A stretch of 13,155 nt of DNA from an uncultured Slackia sp. (GTDB lineage Bacteria; Actinomycetota; Coriobacteriia; Coriobacteriales; Eggerthellaceae): positions 1 to 13,155 of the forward strand of contig USLD01000019.1 of assembly GCA_900555495.1 (NCBI GenBank). Reading direction: 5' to 3'. The notes under the pieces were generated by a model. The model was given only the letters and a program-made list of their open reading frames with translations, had not been told where the DNA came from and did not search any database. Shown piece by piece: positions 12,677-13,155 of the stretch; the stretch's first letter is position 1, and each line of letters opens with the position of its first letter. The position numbers were made by a program, and so were the translations under genes.

Positions 12677-13155
12677 CTAGACCGTCCTCAGTTCGATCTC
12701 GCAGCCCATGCGCTCGCCGGCGTGCTTGAAGATCTGCACGGCGTTGAGTTTGAGAGTGTCGTCGAGTATGGAGTCGAGGATGAGCACGCGCCTGGGCCCC
12801 ATGTCGGCGATGGCCTCGAGCGCCTCGATGGTGAGGCCTCGGGACATGCAGCAGACGAGTTCGTCGCAGGCGACGGACCAGATAGGATAGCCAGCGGCGT
12901 CGGATTTTTCAACGGGCAGCGTGAGCTCGAGCCCCCATTTGAGCATCATCTCGAAAACGATATCAAGTTCGGAGCGGTCGGGTTTCACCACATCGAGCAC
13001 AAGCTGACCGGGCTCCAGGCGCTCGATGCCAGAGTCGTCAAGCGCGAAGACGCGGAAGCCGATGTCGGGGAGCTGCCTAGGTTCCTCACCCAGCTTGAGC
13101 TGGCGGTTGGATTCATCGAGTTCAGCCTTAATCTTGTCGCCCGCGCGGCGGATAC
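12677..13155 (-). CDS. mod: Type III DNA methyltransferase, Mod subunit (C-terminal part)
   Basis: Only the last 158 residues are in the window; the gene continues past the right edge. The visible part begins IRRAGDKIKAELDESN, continues with PDIGFRVFALDDSGIERLEP, then FEMMLKWGLELTLPVEK and ILDSILDDTLKLNAVQIFKH. These are the conserved C-terminal features of type III Mod proteins (N6-adenine methyltransferases that also carry target recognition). The catalytic DPPY/FxGxG motifs must lie outside the window, so activity cannot be judged. An internal GTG at 13000 could be mistaken for a start, but the frame is open and conserved upstream of it. Its TAG stop is separated from the res ATG by one nucleotide. 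Confidence 0.88.
   Translation of the reverse strand, partial: IRRAGDKIKAELDESNRQLKLGEEPRQLPDIGFRVFALDDSGIERLEPGQLVLDVVKPDRSELDIVFEMMLKWGLELTLPVEKSDAAGYPIWSVACDELVCCMSRGLTIEALEAIADMGPRRVLILDSILDDTLKLNAVQIFKHAGERMGCEIELRTV

Overview
The window reads as accessory DNA from a high-GC Gram-positive gut actinobacterium, most likely a member of the Coriobacteriia (Eggerthellaceae-like). This placement is inferred from the GC-rich third codon positions of most genes, AGGAGG ribosome binding sites, and the style of the IS3-type transposase and the Xis/Int pair. There is no rRNA, tRNA or housekeeping gene in the window to confirm it.

Left part (1-3081). A non-coding tract with several nested inverted repeats ends in a strong rho-independent terminator (372-405). 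A -10-like element and a good ribosome binding site then lead into a small stand-alone endonuclease/exonuclease/phosphatase-fold protein (561-1283). Directly behind it sits an IS3-family element (about 1311-2741, transcribed leftwards). Its orfA is intact and has an A6 slippage site at its end. Its orfB carries an additional frame break, so this copy looks dead. A gene-free stretch follows (2746-3081).

Integration/mobilisation module (3082-5342). A leftward XRE repressor and a rightward excisionase-integrase-RHH/MobC-like operon are divergently transcribed from facing promoters. The promoters sit in an array of eight GTAC words, six of them forming three GTAC-N6-GTAC operators. This resembles the lysogeny switch of a prophage or integrative and mobilisable element. 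The tyrosine recombinase has all its catalytic residues.

Defence island (5346-13155, all on the minus strand, transcribed right to left). In transcription order: the 3' part of a type III restriction-modification mod gene; an intact res gene; a broken DUF4238 gene; a DUF6602 protein with a PD-(D/E)XK-like signature; a CD-NTase (cGAS/DncV-like) with an AGS-C-type sensor tail; and a single-chain GmrSD-like (DUF262 + DUF1524/HNH) endonuclease. Junctions are very tight (1, 1, 6 and 4 nt), except for 76 nt before the GmrSD-like gene, so at least mod to the CD-NTase looks like one operon.

The most interesting part is the CD-NTase/DUF6602 pair. It looks like a nucleotide-second-messenger defence module whose probable effector is an uncharacterised nuclease-like protein. 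It has no Cap2/Cap3 and no standard CBASS effector in view, and it is nested between a type III RM system and a modification-dependent endonuclease. It is visibly more AT-rich than mod-res, which suggests a separate origin.
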